Positions 1 through 10,223 are shown, counted from the stretch's first letter. The stretch is 64,000 nt of DNA from JAPORK01 sp026710285 (GCA_965201045.1 OZ241746.1:2480001-2544000); one strand, 5' to 3'. A program made the numbers and translations. Notes: generated by a model not told the origin, from the sequence alone.

Positions 1-3000
1 CAGTCCAAAGGCGTTATGATGATAATGGACGAATAATCAGTCAGACCGACGCTTATGGTCGTGAAACAGACACAACGTATTGCCCGCAACACGGAGATGG
101 TCATTGCCCTGTTGCACCAGATGGTTGGCCAGTAGCTGCTTTAACAGAACAGACAAAAATTTTTCCGGTTCCTGTAAATAATATTCTCTCACCTGCACCT
201 GTAATAACAACGATGGATTACCACAAAGAAAATAATATAAATGGGAAGGGACATATACTGGTACTTTACAAAAAAACAGTTAAAAGCGGATCAACACAAC
301 GAACAGAAACACGTGAATATTACCAGGATAATAATAATCCTTTAACTTATGGTCTGTTAAAACAAAAGAAGCTAACCGGAAAAAATCTTCCAACCGGAAG
401 TGTCAAAACAATTATACATCATTATCAGTATACTTTAAATAAAAATGGCACAGAAATGTTATCCGGTTATACAGATGTAGCTAATCATCAGCCTGTATTA
501 TCATCAACAATTGAAAAAAGTTTATTTCTTCCTAAAACGCTGCGTATTATTTCTGCTGATAAGAAAAATATCAAAACTTTTATGTATGATGTACATGGGA
601 GATTAATAACACAAACTGATGCCGCAGGTTCTCTGTTTAAAACTACAAACCGCTATCAGTATAAATTGTCTGCCAATGAAAATAGTGTTGTTATAACAAA
701 CTCTGCGGGCATGCAAAAGAAAATAATTTTTGATGGTTCAGGACGAACACTGGCAACTTATATTGAAAAAACTGATCTTCAGGGTCATCTTCATCCAGGT
801 CTGTGGCAACAACAAACGCAAATACGCTACAACGCTGAAGGGGAAGTGGCAGAAAATACATGTTATACAGACAATGGTGAGGGTAAAGGTATACCTGTTG
901 CGCTGACGACCCGCTTTGATTATGATGCTTTAGGGCGTTTAACCAAAAAATATCTGCCTGATGGAGAAACAGAAGTTACACAATATGACAATGCACATCG
1001 TTGTATAGTCAGTTATACACAAGACAGACAAAATCATCGTACAGCAGTAACTATTAGTCGAAGTAATGTTATGGGAAAACCAACAGAACAAATTGTATTG
1101 CCTGCAACATCAGGCATGCTACCTTCTGTCACAACACTGTGCATTCATGGAGATCAGCAATCGGGAGCAAAGATTTCAACGATGACTTATGATGGTTTTG
1201 ATCGTCTTATAAGTGCTAAGAATCCTATGGGCAGAAGCGTACAATATCATTATGATGCTTTTGGACATGTGACAGATACCATTGATCCTTTGGGTAATAA
1301 ATTGCATGATATATACGGTTTGACTGGTCATGTGATTCAACATATAGCTATGCCTGCCAAAGGTGGTCAGTATCTGTTGGCATCAGCAGGTTTTAATGCA
1401 GCAGGGCAAAAATTATGGTCTGCCGGAGAAGATGGCAGTAAAACGACCTATCGCTATAATATTAATGGTCAGTTATCTGATACCTACAAGCCAAACAGAC
1501 ACCATATTCATCTGAATTACAACATAACCGGATTACCAGTAACAGACAGCCTAGATGACCATGTATTTTTACAGGTAAGTTATGATCATATAACTCATCA
1601 GCCATTAACTGTGACTGATAATACCGGAGTAACCACTTATCATTATCGTGATGACGGATTACCAGAAAGTGTAACACATAAGGGTATTAACGGTTATCCG
1701 AATAGCGCTTATGCATTTGCTTATGATAGTTATGATCGTCTTATTAGCTGTACTGATATGCATAATAATAAGACTATTTATACTGTTGACAGGTTAGGCA
1801 GACCAACAGGTAAAAAATATCAAAAAAATAGTAGTAATACAACACAAATTGACCAGTTAACTTATGATAGTTTTTCCAGAATCATTAAAAAACTATATGG
1901 TAGTGGTGTTATACGTATGATCACTTATGATTCATGGAGCCAGGTACGTACCATTAAAGATATGATTAACAAGAAATTACTTTATGCTTCATCATTTGTT
2001 TATGATGCTGATGGCAATATTACCAGCTTACAACGAAGCGATGATCAGAACCATAAAGTAACAATAAACTATAGATATGATAACTTGAACAGTCTGGTTG
2101 CAATGAATTGTAAAGGATATAATATGCTTTGTCCGCATGATACAGCATTGAGTAATAATAATCTGAAATCAGCCCCAGTTATCATACAGCAGCATTATAA
2201 TTTTACACCACTAAACCGTATTGCCAATGTTACAGAAAAACTGATTGACACTTCATCTTCTCAATCAGGTTCTCTGAGTAAAAAAATGACTTATTCTTAT
2301 TCAAATATTAAAGTTCCTTTACGCTTAACGGCTGTCAGTACACAGTGGAATAATCAGCAATCTGAGACTCATTCCCTTGTTTATGATATCGCAGGTAATA
2401 TGACTACCGATGGTGAAGGTAATGAAATTAATTACAACCCCTTTAATCAAATAACACATGTCGTTAATAAAGAAGGTGTAATGAGCAGCTATGATTACGA
2501 TGGTGAGGGAAAAGAAGTAAGAGTAGTGAGTCCAGGATGCACCCGGTGGATGATCTATCAGGGAAAATCACTCAATGGAGAAATAGTAACAGATACAGCG
2601 CATAATATGCATTATATTGGTTATCCGGCAGCAGAAATTAAAACAACTGATAATACGATTACTGGCTGGTATGAAAGTAATTACAAAGGAGATATTATTG
2701 GTGTATTAAAGCAGGATAAAGCCTCAGGACTATGGACCGTACAAGAACATAAAGTTTATAGCCCGTACGGAATGGTTTGGTCTTATGAGAAAAATAATAC
2801 AACAATTCCTGCTTTACAACAAATACTGAAAGGGTTTAATGGTGAACTAACAGATTCCGTAACCGGCTGGCAGTTTTTAGGAGCAGGTCATCGTACCTAT
2901 AATCCGGCTCAACGTTATTTTGTTAGTGAAGATCCGGCAGGTGACGGCTATGCATTTGGCAGCAATAATCCGATAATGAACAGTGATCCCAGTGGCAATA

Positions 3001-3599
3001 GACCAGAATGGTTAGGTAAAATATTTAGCTTTGTCAATACTGTTTCCAGTCTGGGCTTAAACAGGGTTCATAACAAATTTGTCAGAGGGATTGGAAGATC
3101 ATTGAGCTGGGTTGCTATGGGGCTGAATCTTGGTCCAACATTTGCTTTTGGAATGGCTTGTACAATTCCTGCCACATTAGCTTGTTCATCAGCAGTTAAA
3201 CCAGCCAATAGCGGTTTACAAACAGCTGCAATGGTTACAGGAATAACTTACACTGGTGTGTTGTTTGCAGCAGCTATTCTGAGCATAGGTACAGGTCTAT
3301 TTGAATTTGAAGCTGCCGCAGCAGCAGGCGCAGTAGCAATGGCAGATGTAGCGGCCGGAGCGGGTGAAGAAATTGAACTTGATGCAATAAGTTCCTGTAA
3401 TATTGCTGTTGAAAGTAATGCAACAGCAGAGACTTCAATGAATCCAGCGTTATCTGATGTTTCTGAGTCCTCTGAAGAATTATCAACATCAGACAGTACA
3501 GAAAGTTTAGTGCAACTAACAGAGTCATACAGTGAAGAGGATGAAATAGCAGAACATCCGGAATCACCTGATCAGGTAAAACGAGCTGTTTTTGGTTGT
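1..3599 (+). repeat. Large direct repeat, partner at 6036-9634
   Basis: Bases 1 to about 3599 match about 6036 to 9634 with a constant offset of 6035 until a small indel near 3300 (FEFEAA against FETAA in the protein). Long blocks are identical at DNA level. Identity falls sharply inside the methyltransferase-like tip at about 3600/9634. This is a tandem gene duplication with a homogenised core. Confidence 0.9.
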
Positions 3600-4022
3600 G
3601 GCAGAATTGAGATTACCGGAAGACGGGCTTGTTATCATTCAAAAGCAGGTGTTGATACATTTGCTCGTCAGGAGGAAAAACTACCGCTTTTTAATATTAA
3701 TCCTGCAGATACCCAGGCGATGATACGCGCAACAGGTGGAAGTGTTTATGATGAAATTCTTCAGGAGTATACAGCTGCCACAGATTATGGAGAGACAGCA
3801 TATGCATTGCTGAAACCAGGAGGGAGATTTTATGTTGTAGTAGATCCAAATCTATATTATAAAGGACAAATAGAGAGTGTTTGGAAGGTTTTTTATAATT
3901 TTCATGATGTGGGTCTTGATGAGATGAAAAAAGTACTGGCAAGATTTGGTACGGAGAGTCATAGTGATAGAATTCAGATGAAGCTATTTTATAAAGATAC
4001 TTTATTTCATGATCAACAATAA
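1..4022 (+). CDS. Giant YD-repeat (Rhs-like) protein, 5' end outside the window
   Basis: The frame is open from base 3 to the stop at 4022 (1339 residues seen), so the gene starts before the window. It is full of YD-type repeats (patterns such as YDALGRLTKKYLPDG, YDAFGHVTDTIDPLG) and ends them with an Rhs-core signature (LGAGHRTYNPAQRYFVSEDP, NNPIMNSDPSGN). A hydrophobic, Ala/Gly-rich stretch (about 3060-3380) and an acidic Ser/Thr-rich linker follow. The last 140 residues, from about 3590, read like a class I SAM methyltransferase: VFGCG, then GVDTF, then YDEILQEY, then LLKPGGRFYVV. The core is almost identical to the next gene; only the tip differs strongly. No small immunity-type ORF follows. 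YD/Rhs assignment is firm; the methyltransferase reading is my inference from motif order and has not been tested by structure. Confidence 0.85.
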   Translation, partial: VQRRYDDNGRIISQTDAYGRETDTTYCPQHGDGHCPVAPDGWPVAALTEQTKIFPVPVNNILSPAPVITTMDYHKENNINGKGHILVLYKKTVKSGSTQRTETREYYQDNNNPLTYGLLKQKKLTGKNLPTGSVKTIIHHYQYTLNKNGTEMLSGYTDVANHQPVLSSTIEKSLFLPKTLRIISADKKNIKTFMYDVHGRLITQTDAAGSLFKTTNRYQYKLSANENSVVITNSAGMQKKIIFDGSGRTLATYIEKTDLQGHLHPGLWQQQTQIRYNAEGEVAENTCYTDNGEGKGIPVALTTRFDYDALGRLTKKYLPDGETEVTQYDNAHRCIVSYTQDRQNHRTAVTISRSNVMGKPTEQIVLPATSGMLPSVTTLCIHGDQQSGAKISTMTYDGFDRLISAKNPMGRSVQYHYDAFGHVTDTIDPLGNKLHDIYGLTGHVIQHIAMPAKGGQYLLASAGFNAAGQKLWSAGEDGSKTTYRYNINGQLSDTYKPNRHHIHLNYNITGLPVTDSLDDHVFLQVSYDHITHQPLTVTDNTGVTTYHYRDDGLPESVTHKGINGYPNSAYAFAYDSYDRLISCTDMHNNKTIYTVDRLGRPTGKKYQKNSSNTTQIDQLTYDSFSRIIKKLYGSGVIRMITYDSWSQVRTIKDMINKKLLYASSFVYDADGNITSLQRSDDQNHKVTINYRYDNLNSLVAMNCKGYNMLCPHDTALSNNNLKSAPVIIQQHYNFTPLNRIANVTEKLIDTSSSQSGSLSKKMTYSYSNIKVPLRLTAVSTQWNNQQSETHSLVYDIAGNMTTDGEGNEINYNPFNQITHVVNKEGVMSSYDYDGEGKEVRVVSPGCTRWMIYQGKSLNGEIVTDTAHNMHYIGYPAAEIKTTDNTITGWYESNYKGDIIGVLKQDKASGLWTVQEHKVYSPYGMVWSYEKNNTTIPALQQILKGFNGELTDSVTGWQFLGAGHRTYNPAQRYFVSEDPAGDGYAFGSNNPIMNSDPSGNRPEWLGKIFSFVNTVSSLGLNRVHNKFVRGIGRSLSWVAMGLNLGPTFAFGMACTIPATLACSSAVKPANSGLQTAAMVTGITYTGVLFAAAILSIGTGLFEFEAAAAAGAVAMADVAAGAGEEIELDAISSCNIAVESNATAETSMNPALSDVSESSEELSTSDSTESLVQLTESYSEEDEIAEHPESPDQVKRAVFGCGRIEITGRRACYHSKAGVDTFARQEEKLPLFNINPADTQAMIRATGGSVYDEILQEYTAATDYGETAYALLKPGGRFYVVVDPNLYYKGQIESVWKVFYNFHDVGLDEMKKVLARFGTESHSDRIQMKLFYKDTLFHDQQ

Positions 4023-4090
4023 AAACCAATATTTTTATTGCTCTAAAAACAAATAAAGCAGAGGTTACTTAATTTTGATCTGAATTACGA

Positions 4091-4498
4091 TAATTTTATT
4101 TTTGCTTGTCAAAAGTTGGGTAAGAATTTATTGCTTTAAATTAATAAAAAATTAGAATGAAGATGAATATTGTGTATAGAAAAAAGCAAAAATTACTCTT
4201 GTGTATGCAGGTATTACTATTTTTAGTTCCATCTTTATATTTTGGAAAAATTAATTTCACTGTAAAAAAAACAGCATATTAACAATTGCAGTGTTTTTCA
4301 CTACAGGAAATTTAACATCATTGCCCGAATTTGTAGCCTCTTAGCTAGTATCATCCTGCCTGTATGTTTACATTTAAATGAACTTTTTTCTCATAAAACT
4401 CTCTAATAATTCTCGGTGTAACTTTAAACACAGAACCCAGGGTAATGTTAATAATTTTTATATGAGTTGCACTAATTTTATCTTTGCTTTTCAAAAGT
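4091..4498 (+). repeat. Duplicated upstream element of the YD-repeat genes
   Basis: Two copies of a 26-bp block (4091-4116 and 4473-4498; core TTTGCTT then TCAAAAGT) differ at two positions. Each lies about 65-77 bp before a start codon (4157 and 4550). The similarity covers the place where a promoter would be expected. The 4283-4549 interval holds no gene that I can see. Confidence 0.5.
4157..4282 (+). pseudogene. Stub of another YD-repeat gene: signal peptide only
   Basis: A 41-codon ORF encodes a signal peptide (LLLCMQVLLFLVPSLYFGK, then INFTVKK) that closely matches the N-terminus of the full gene starting at 4550 (LFLIPSLCFGK, INFTIKK), then stops at TAA. The 26-bp block upstream of it (4091-4116) also recurs upstream of the full gene (4473-4498, 24/26 matches), so a whole promoter-plus-leader segment is duplicated. 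It is best explained as what is left of a further tandem copy after recombination or deletion. It could still make a short secreted peptide, but nothing suggests selection for that. Confidence 0.65.
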
Positions 4499-4549
4499 AA
4501 ACCTACGTTTACAACTTCAACTCAATAGACAATTATAATAGTAAATGAT

Positions 4550-7500
4550 ATGTGTAAAAAAAATAAGCGGCTTTACTTGTTTATCAGGGTGCTACTATTT
4601 TTAATTCCATCTTTATGTTTTGGAAAAATTAATTTCACTATTAAAAAAAACAGCATAGATCAAAGTGATTATTCTAATAAGAAGAAAGTATCATTTAAAC
4701 AACACTCTCTGAATATCTATGCAAAACATAAAAAAAATAAAACCAGTAATCACCAGCCACTACTAACTACATCTGGCGGTGACAACGCATCTATTTGGTC
4801 AAATTCTTTTAATTTTGCTAAAAGTGGAAATAGTGAAGTGGATCCACGAACAGGTACGCTGCTGGTTTCCGTAAAAGCAGGTATGCTACTAAGTAATTTT
4901 GGTCATGGTCCCGACATAGATCTTGAAATGAATTATAACAGCATGGCTCAAGGGAATCCCGATCATCTGGGGCGTGGCTGGGCATGGAATCTGACGCATT
5001 ATAATCCAAAGACTCATCAGTTAAACACTTCTGAAGGGAAAAGTTTTTTTCTGAAGCAACAAAGTGACGGACGCTGGATTCCACAATATCATAAACTGAA
5101 GGATGTTATCATTATCAGTAAAAATGGACATTTAGAAATTACTTCTGCAAATGGATTGCGAGATATTTTAGATCGTGATGGCTATGAAACCCGTCTGGAG
5201 CAACAAAATGGAGATGGGGTTAATTTTAGTTATGTGTCCAGAAGCCATATATTAAAAAAAATAACAGACGATCAATGTCATTCAATTAAACTAACAATGA
5301 AGGATAATTATCTGACTGTTACCAGCTACGATGTACAGGGTCAACCAGAAAATATATATATTAGTTTAGAAAATAATGAAATCCATAATATTTTATTTCC
5401 CAAAACCACCCATCAGCAAATTACTGATAATTCTGGGGTAGTCAGTTTAAGTTACGGGAGTGGCTATTATAATCAGGGCTTATTAACGGCTATTCACTAT
5501 TTTACTGGAATGGAAAAAAAGTTTGTTTATGATTGTAAACATGCAATGAAATTACCAGTTATTCCAAATTTTCACAATTCATTTCAATCCTTTAAACCGG
5601 TTTGTGTTGTTAAACAGGTCAGGATGATACCAGGTACAAATCAACCTCCGATGATAGTAAATTACAGTTACACTGCTATCAATGGTAATGACCATGATTA
5701 TCTTGGTTATAACTCTAGTTTAGCTGTAATGCCGGGTTTAAAGAGTGATATATTATTTGAGGCACCTGCCAGCTATACCTACAAAACAAAAGAAGACAAC
5801 AGAAATGTAAGTATTATCAGAACTTATAATAAATATCATTTACTGATTGATAGTAAAACAATCAATGATAAAAATAATCAGACACTTAATGAAACGCAGT
5901 CTTACTTTTGTCGTACAGACAAAACAGATGGTTGTGCAAATACTTCCTTTGATAAACTACCTGTTACCTATTCTCTGCCCTTAAAGATAGTAACTAAAAG
6001 TTGGACAGAAAATCTGTCTGCACCTGCAATGACTACAGTCCAGAGGTGTTATGATGATAACGGACGAATAATCAGTAAGACCGACGCTTATGGTCGTGAA
6101 ACAGACATAGCATATTGTCCGCAACATGGAGATGATCATTGCCCTGCTGCACCAGATGGCTGGCCAGTATCTTCTTTAACAGAACAGACAACAATTTTTC
6201 CGGCTCCTGCAAATAATATTCCTTCACTTGCATCTGTAATAACAACGATGGATTACCACAAAGAAAATAATATAAATGGGAAGGGACATATACTGGTACT
6301 TTACAAAAAAACAGTTAAAAGCGGATCAACACAACGAACAGAAACACGTGAATATTACCAGGATAATAATAATCCTTTAACTTATGGTCTGTTAAAACAA
6401 AAGAAGCTAACCGGAAAAAATCTTCCAACCGGAAGTGTCAAAACAATTATACATCATTATCAGTATACTTTAAATAAAAATGGCACAGAAATGTTATCCG
6501 GTTATACAGATGTAGCTAATCATCAGCCTGTATTATCATCAACAATTGAAAAAAGCTTATTTTTTCCTAAAACGCTGCGTATTATTTCTGCTGATAAGAA
6601 AAATATCAAAACTTTTATGTATGATGTACATGGGAGATTAATAACACGTACTGATGCTGCTGGTTCTCCGTTCGAAACTACAACTCATTATAAGTATAAA
6701 TTGTCTGCCAATGAAAATAGTGTTGTTATAACAAACTCTGCGGGCATGCAAAAGAAAATAATCTTTGATGGTTCAGGACGAACACTGGCAACTTATATTG
6801 AAAAAACTGATCTTCAGGGTCATCTTCATCCAGGTCTGTGGCAACAACAAACGCAAATACGCTACAACGCTGAAGGGGAAGTGGCAGAAAATACATGTTA
6901 TACAGACAATGGTGAGGGTAAAGGTATACCTGTTGCGCTGACGACCCGCTTTGATTATGATGCTTTAGGGCGTTTAACCAAAAAATATCTGCCTGATGGA
7001 GAAACAGAAGTTACACAATATGACAATGCACATCGTTGTATAGTCAGTTATACACAAGACAGACAAAATCATCGTACAGCAGTAACTATTAGTCGAAGTA
7101 ATGTTATGGGAAAACCAACAGAACAAATTGTATTGCCTGCAACATCAGGCATGCTACCTTCTGTCACAACACTGTGCATTCATGGAGATCAGCAATCGGG
7201 AGCAAAGATTTCAATGATGACTTATGATGGTTTTGATCGTCTTATAAGTGCTAAAGATCCCATGGGTAGAAGCGTACAATATCATTATGATGCTTTTGGA
7301 CATGTGACAGATACCATTGATCCTTTGGGTAATAAATTGCATGATGTATACGGTTTGACTGGTCATGTGATTCAACATATAGCTATGCCTACGAAAGGTG
7401 GTCAGTATCAGTTGGCATCAGCAAGTTTTAATGCAGCAGGGCAAAAATTATGGTCTGCCGGAGAAGATGGCAGTAAAACGACCTATCGCTATAATATTAA

Positions 7501-10051
7501 TGGTCAGTTATCTGATACCTACAAGCCAAACAGACACCATATTCATCTGAATTACAACATAACCGGATTACCAGTAACAGACAGCCTAGATGACCATGTA
7601 TTGTTACAGGTAAGTTATGATCATATAACTCATCAGCCATTAACTGTGACTGATAATACCGGAGTAACCACTTATCATTATCGTGATGACGGATTACCAG
7701 AAAGTGTAACACATAAGGGTATTAACGGTTATCCGAATAGCGCTTATGCATTTGCCTATGATAGTTATGATCGTCTTATTAGCTGTACTGATATGCATAA
7801 TAATAAGACTATTTATACTGTTGACAGGTTAGGCAGACCAACAGGTAAAAAATATCAAAAAAATAGTAGTAATACAACACAAATTGACCAGTTAACTTAT
7901 GATAGTTTTTCCAGAATCATTAAAAAACTATATGGTAGTGGTGTTATACGTATGATCACTTATGATTCATGGAGCCAGGTACGTACCATTAAAGATATGA
8001 TTAACAAGAAATTACTTTATGCTTCATCATTTGTTTATGATGCTGATGGCAATATTACCAGCTTACAACGAAGCGATGATCAGAACCATAAAGTAACAAT
8101 AAACTATAGATATGATAACTTGAACAGTCTGGTTGCAATGAATTGTAAAGGATATAATATGCTTTGTCCGCATGATACAGCATTGAGTAATAATAATCTG
8201 AAATCAGCCCCAGTTATCATACAGCAGCATTATAATTTTACACCACTAAACCGTATTGCCAATGTTACAGAAAAACTGATTGACACTTCATCTTCTCAAT
8301 CAGGTTCTCTGAGTAAAAAAATGACTTATTCTTATTCAAATATTAAAGTTCCTTTACGCTTAACGGCTGTCAGTACACAGTGGAATAATCAGCAACCTGA
8401 GACGCATTCCCTTGTTTATGATATCGCAGGTAATATGACTACCGATGGTGAAGGTAATGAAATTAATTACAACCCCTTTAGTCAAATAACACATGTCGTT
8501 AATAAAGAAGGTGTTACGAGCAGCTATGATTACGATGGTGAGGGAAAAGAAGTAAGAGTAATGAGTCCAGGATGCACTCGGTGGATGATCTATCAGGAAA
8601 AATCACTCAATGGAGAAATAGTAACAGATATAGAGAATAATATGCATTATATTGGTTATCCGGCAGCAGAAATTAAAACAACTGATAATACGATTACTGG
8701 CTGGTATGAAAGTAATTACAAAGGAGATATTATTGGTGTATTAAAGCAGGATAAAACCTCAGGACTATGGACAGTACAAGAACATAAAGTTTATAGCCCG
8801 TACGGAATGGTTTGGTCTTATGATAAAAATAATACAACAATTCCTGCTTTACAACAAACACTGAAAGGGTTTAATGGTGAACTAACAGATTCCGTAACCG
8901 GCTGGCAGTTTTTAGGAGCAGGTCATCGTACCTATAATCCGGCTCAACGCTATTTTGTTAGTGAAGATCCGGCAGGTGACGGCTATGCGTTTGGCAGCAA
9001 TAATCCGATAATGAACAGTGATCCCAGTGGCAATACACCAGAATGGTTAGGTAAAATATTTAGCTTTGTCAATACTGTTTCCAGTCTGGGCTTAAACAGG
9101 GTTCATAACAAATTTGTCAGAGGGATTGGAAGATCATTGAGTTGGGTTGCTATGGGTCTGAATCTTGGCCCAACATTTGCTTTTGGAATGGCTTGTACAA
9201 TTCCTGCCACATTAGCTTGTTCATCAGCAGTTAAGCCAGCCAATAGCGGTTTGCAAACAGCTGCAATGGTTACAGGAATAACTTACACTGGTGTGTTGTT
9301 TGCAGCAGCTATTCTGAGCATGGGAGCAGGTCTGTTTGAAACTGCCGCAGCAGCAGGCGCAGTAGCAATGGCAGATGTAGCGGCCGGAGCGGGTGAAGAA
9401 ATTGAACTTGATGCAATAAGTTCCTGTAATATTGCTGTTGAAAGTAATGCAACAGCAGAGACTTCAATGAATCCAGCGTTATCTGATGTTTCTGAGTCCT
9501 CTGAAGAATTATCAACATCAGACAGTACAGAAAGTTTAGTGCAACTAACAGAGTCATACAGTGAAGAGGATGAAATAGCAGAACATCCGGAATCACCTGA
9601 TCAGGTAAAACGAGCTGTTTTTGGTTGTGGTGCAATCGATACTACCGGAAACAGGGAGTGTTGTCATTCAGCATTGGGCGTTGATACATTTGATGGTGAT
9701 AAGATGAAACTACCTCTTTTTAATGCTGATCCTGCAAATATCGGAGAAGTGATAAAAGTAGCAGAAACAGGGATTTATGATGAAATTCTTCAGGAGTATT
9801 CACCTGGTAATTATATGCAATCAGCACATATATTGCTGAAACCAGGAGGAAAATTTTATGTTATATCAGATTATGCAACTACAGATGATTTTATTAAACT
9901 TTATCATTTAAAAAGAGGAGAACGCATCTTTTTTAATCTTAATGTTATTGACACTCCAGATGAAATAAAAAAAATAATGAAAAGTTTTGGTTCCCGGGTG
10001 TTTGACCGGACATTTATGTGTCTGGCAGTATTTGAGAAAAGGGTTGTATAA
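4550..10051 (+). CDS. Giant YD-repeat (Rhs-like) protein with signal peptide and methyltransferase-like tip
   Basis: 1833 residues. Residues 1-26 form a Sec-type signal peptide (basic MCKKNKR, then LLFLIPSLCFG). Residues about 85-150 carry a motif shared by all complete family members here (SxxWSN, DPRTGT, GHGPDIDLEMNYNSMA, GLGRGW-like). YD repeats run to about 1400, the Rhs-core signature lies near 1455-1491, a hydrophobic Ala/Gly-rich stretch at 1500-1590, a linker, and the tip from about 1694. The tip has the motif order of a class I SAM methyltransferase: VFGCG, GVDTF, YDEILQEY, LLKPGGKFYVI. It aligns end to end with the tip of the upstream copy but is much more diverged than the rest. 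No clear Shine-Dalgarno precedes the ATG, which was chosen because it opens directly into the signal peptide. Likely exported; substrate unknown. No immunity gene follows. Confidence 0.85.
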   Translation: MCKKNKRLYLFIRVLLFLIPSLCFGKINFTIKKNSIDQSDYSNKKKVSFKQHSLNIYAKHKKNKTSNHQPLLTTSGGDNASIWSNSFNFAKSGNSEVDPRTGTLLVSVKAGMLLSNFGHGPDIDLEMNYNSMAQGNPDHLGRGWAWNLTHYNPKTHQLNTSEGKSFFLKQQSDGRWIPQYHKLKDVIIISKNGHLEITSANGLRDILDRDGYETRLEQQNGDGVNFSYVSRSHILKKITDDQCHSIKLTMKDNYLTVTSYDVQGQPENIYISLENNEIHNILFPKTTHQQITDNSGVVSLSYGSGYYNQGLLTAIHYFTGMEKKFVYDCKHAMKLPVIPNFHNSFQSFKPVCVVKQVRMIPGTNQPPMIVNYSYTAINGNDHDYLGYNSSLAVMPGLKSDILFEAPASYTYKTKEDNRNVSIIRTYNKYHLLIDSKTINDKNNQTLNETQSYFCRTDKTDGCANTSFDKLPVTYSLPLKIVTKSWTENLSAPAMTTVQRCYDDNGRIISKTDAYGRETDIAYCPQHGDDHCPAAPDGWPVSSLTEQTTIFPAPANNIPSLASVITTMDYHKENNINGKGHILVLYKKTVKSGSTQRTETREYYQDNNNPLTYGLLKQKKLTGKNLPTGSVKTIIHHYQYTLNKNGTEMLSGYTDVANHQPVLSSTIEKSLFFPKTLRIISADKKNIKTFMYDVHGRLITRTDAAGSPFETTTHYKYKLSANENSVVITNSAGMQKKIIFDGSGRTLATYIEKTDLQGHLHPGLWQQQTQIRYNAEGEVAENTCYTDNGEGKGIPVALTTRFDYDALGRLTKKYLPDGETEVTQYDNAHRCIVSYTQDRQNHRTAVTISRSNVMGKPTEQIVLPATSGMLPSVTTLCIHGDQQSGAKISMMTYDGFDRLISAKDPMGRSVQYHYDAFGHVTDTIDPLGNKLHDVYGLTGHVIQHIAMPTKGGQYQLASASFNAAGQKLWSAGEDGSKTTYRYNINGQLSDTYKPNRHHIHLNYNITGLPVTDSLDDHVLLQVSYDHITHQPLTVTDNTGVTTYHYRDDGLPESVTHKGINGYPNSAYAFAYDSYDRLISCTDMHNNKTIYTVDRLGRPTGKKYQKNSSNTTQIDQLTYDSFSRIIKKLYGSGVIRMITYDSWSQVRTIKDMINKKLLYASSFVYDADGNITSLQRSDDQNHKVTINYRYDNLNSLVAMNCKGYNMLCPHDTALSNNNLKSAPVIIQQHYNFTPLNRIANVTEKLIDTSSSQSGSLSKKMTYSYSNIKVPLRLTAVSTQWNNQQPETHSLVYDIAGNMTTDGEGNEINYNPFSQITHVVNKEGVTSSYDYDGEGKEVRVMSPGCTRWMIYQEKSLNGEIVTDIENNMHYIGYPAAEIKTTDNTITGWYESNYKGDIIGVLKQDKTSGLWTVQEHKVYSPYGMVWSYDKNNTTIPALQQTLKGFNGELTDSVTGWQFLGAGHRTYNPAQRYFVSEDPAGDGYAFGSNNPIMNSDPSGNTPEWLGKIFSFVNTVSSLGLNRVHNKFVRGIGRSLSWVAMGLNLGPTFAFGMACTIPATLACSSAVKPANSGLQTAAMVTGITYTGVLFAAAILSMGAGLFETAAAAGAVAMADVAAGAGEEIELDAISSCNIAVESNATAETSMNPALSDVSESSEELSTSDSTESLVQLTESYSEEDEIAEHPESPDQVKRAVFGCGAIDTTGNRECCHSALGVDTFDGDKMKLPLFNADPANIGEVIKVAETGIYDEILQEYSPGNYMQSAHILLKPGGKFYVISDYATTDDFIKLYHLKRGERIFFNLNVIDTPDEIKKIMKSFGSRVFDRTFMCLAVFEKRVV

Positions 10052-10058
10052 TTAACAC

Positions 10059-10098
10059 AATAATACAATTATTTATGATCATAAATAACTGTATTATT
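10059..10098. terminator. Long palindrome between convergent genes, likely bidirectional terminator
   Basis: A 20-bp inverted repeat with one mismatch, centred on TTTATGATCATAAA and with no unpaired loop beyond the centre, lies just after the stop of the + strand YD gene and before the minus-strand der. T-rich flanks and the convergent layout suit a shared terminator. The stem is very AT-rich, so termination strength is uncertain. Confidence 0.55.
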
Positions 10099-10223
10099 AT
10101 TACTCTGAAAGTATAATAAACAAATATTAGGTAGTGTCCATTTTATTGTATCTGTTGGGAATAAAAAACATTGTGCCCCCCAGGTCCTGAAGGGCAAGGC
10201 TTTACTGCGTGCCTGGTAAACAA

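Noticed and set aside
3274..3567. Leu/His-rich open frame on the minus strand inside the YD gene
   Set aside because: It is the antisense of an Ala/Glu/Ser-rich coding region and recurs in the paralogue only because the sense gene does.
1..4022. Periodic YD motifs looked at first like an array of short DNA repeats or CRISPR
   Set aside because: Periodicity is at protein level with poor DNA conservation between units; no spacer-repeat pattern and no cas gene.
10105..10223. GC-richer patch before der as an RNA gene
   Set aside because: No tRNA-like cloverleaf or known small-RNA structure could be drawn; likely a remnant of unknown origin.
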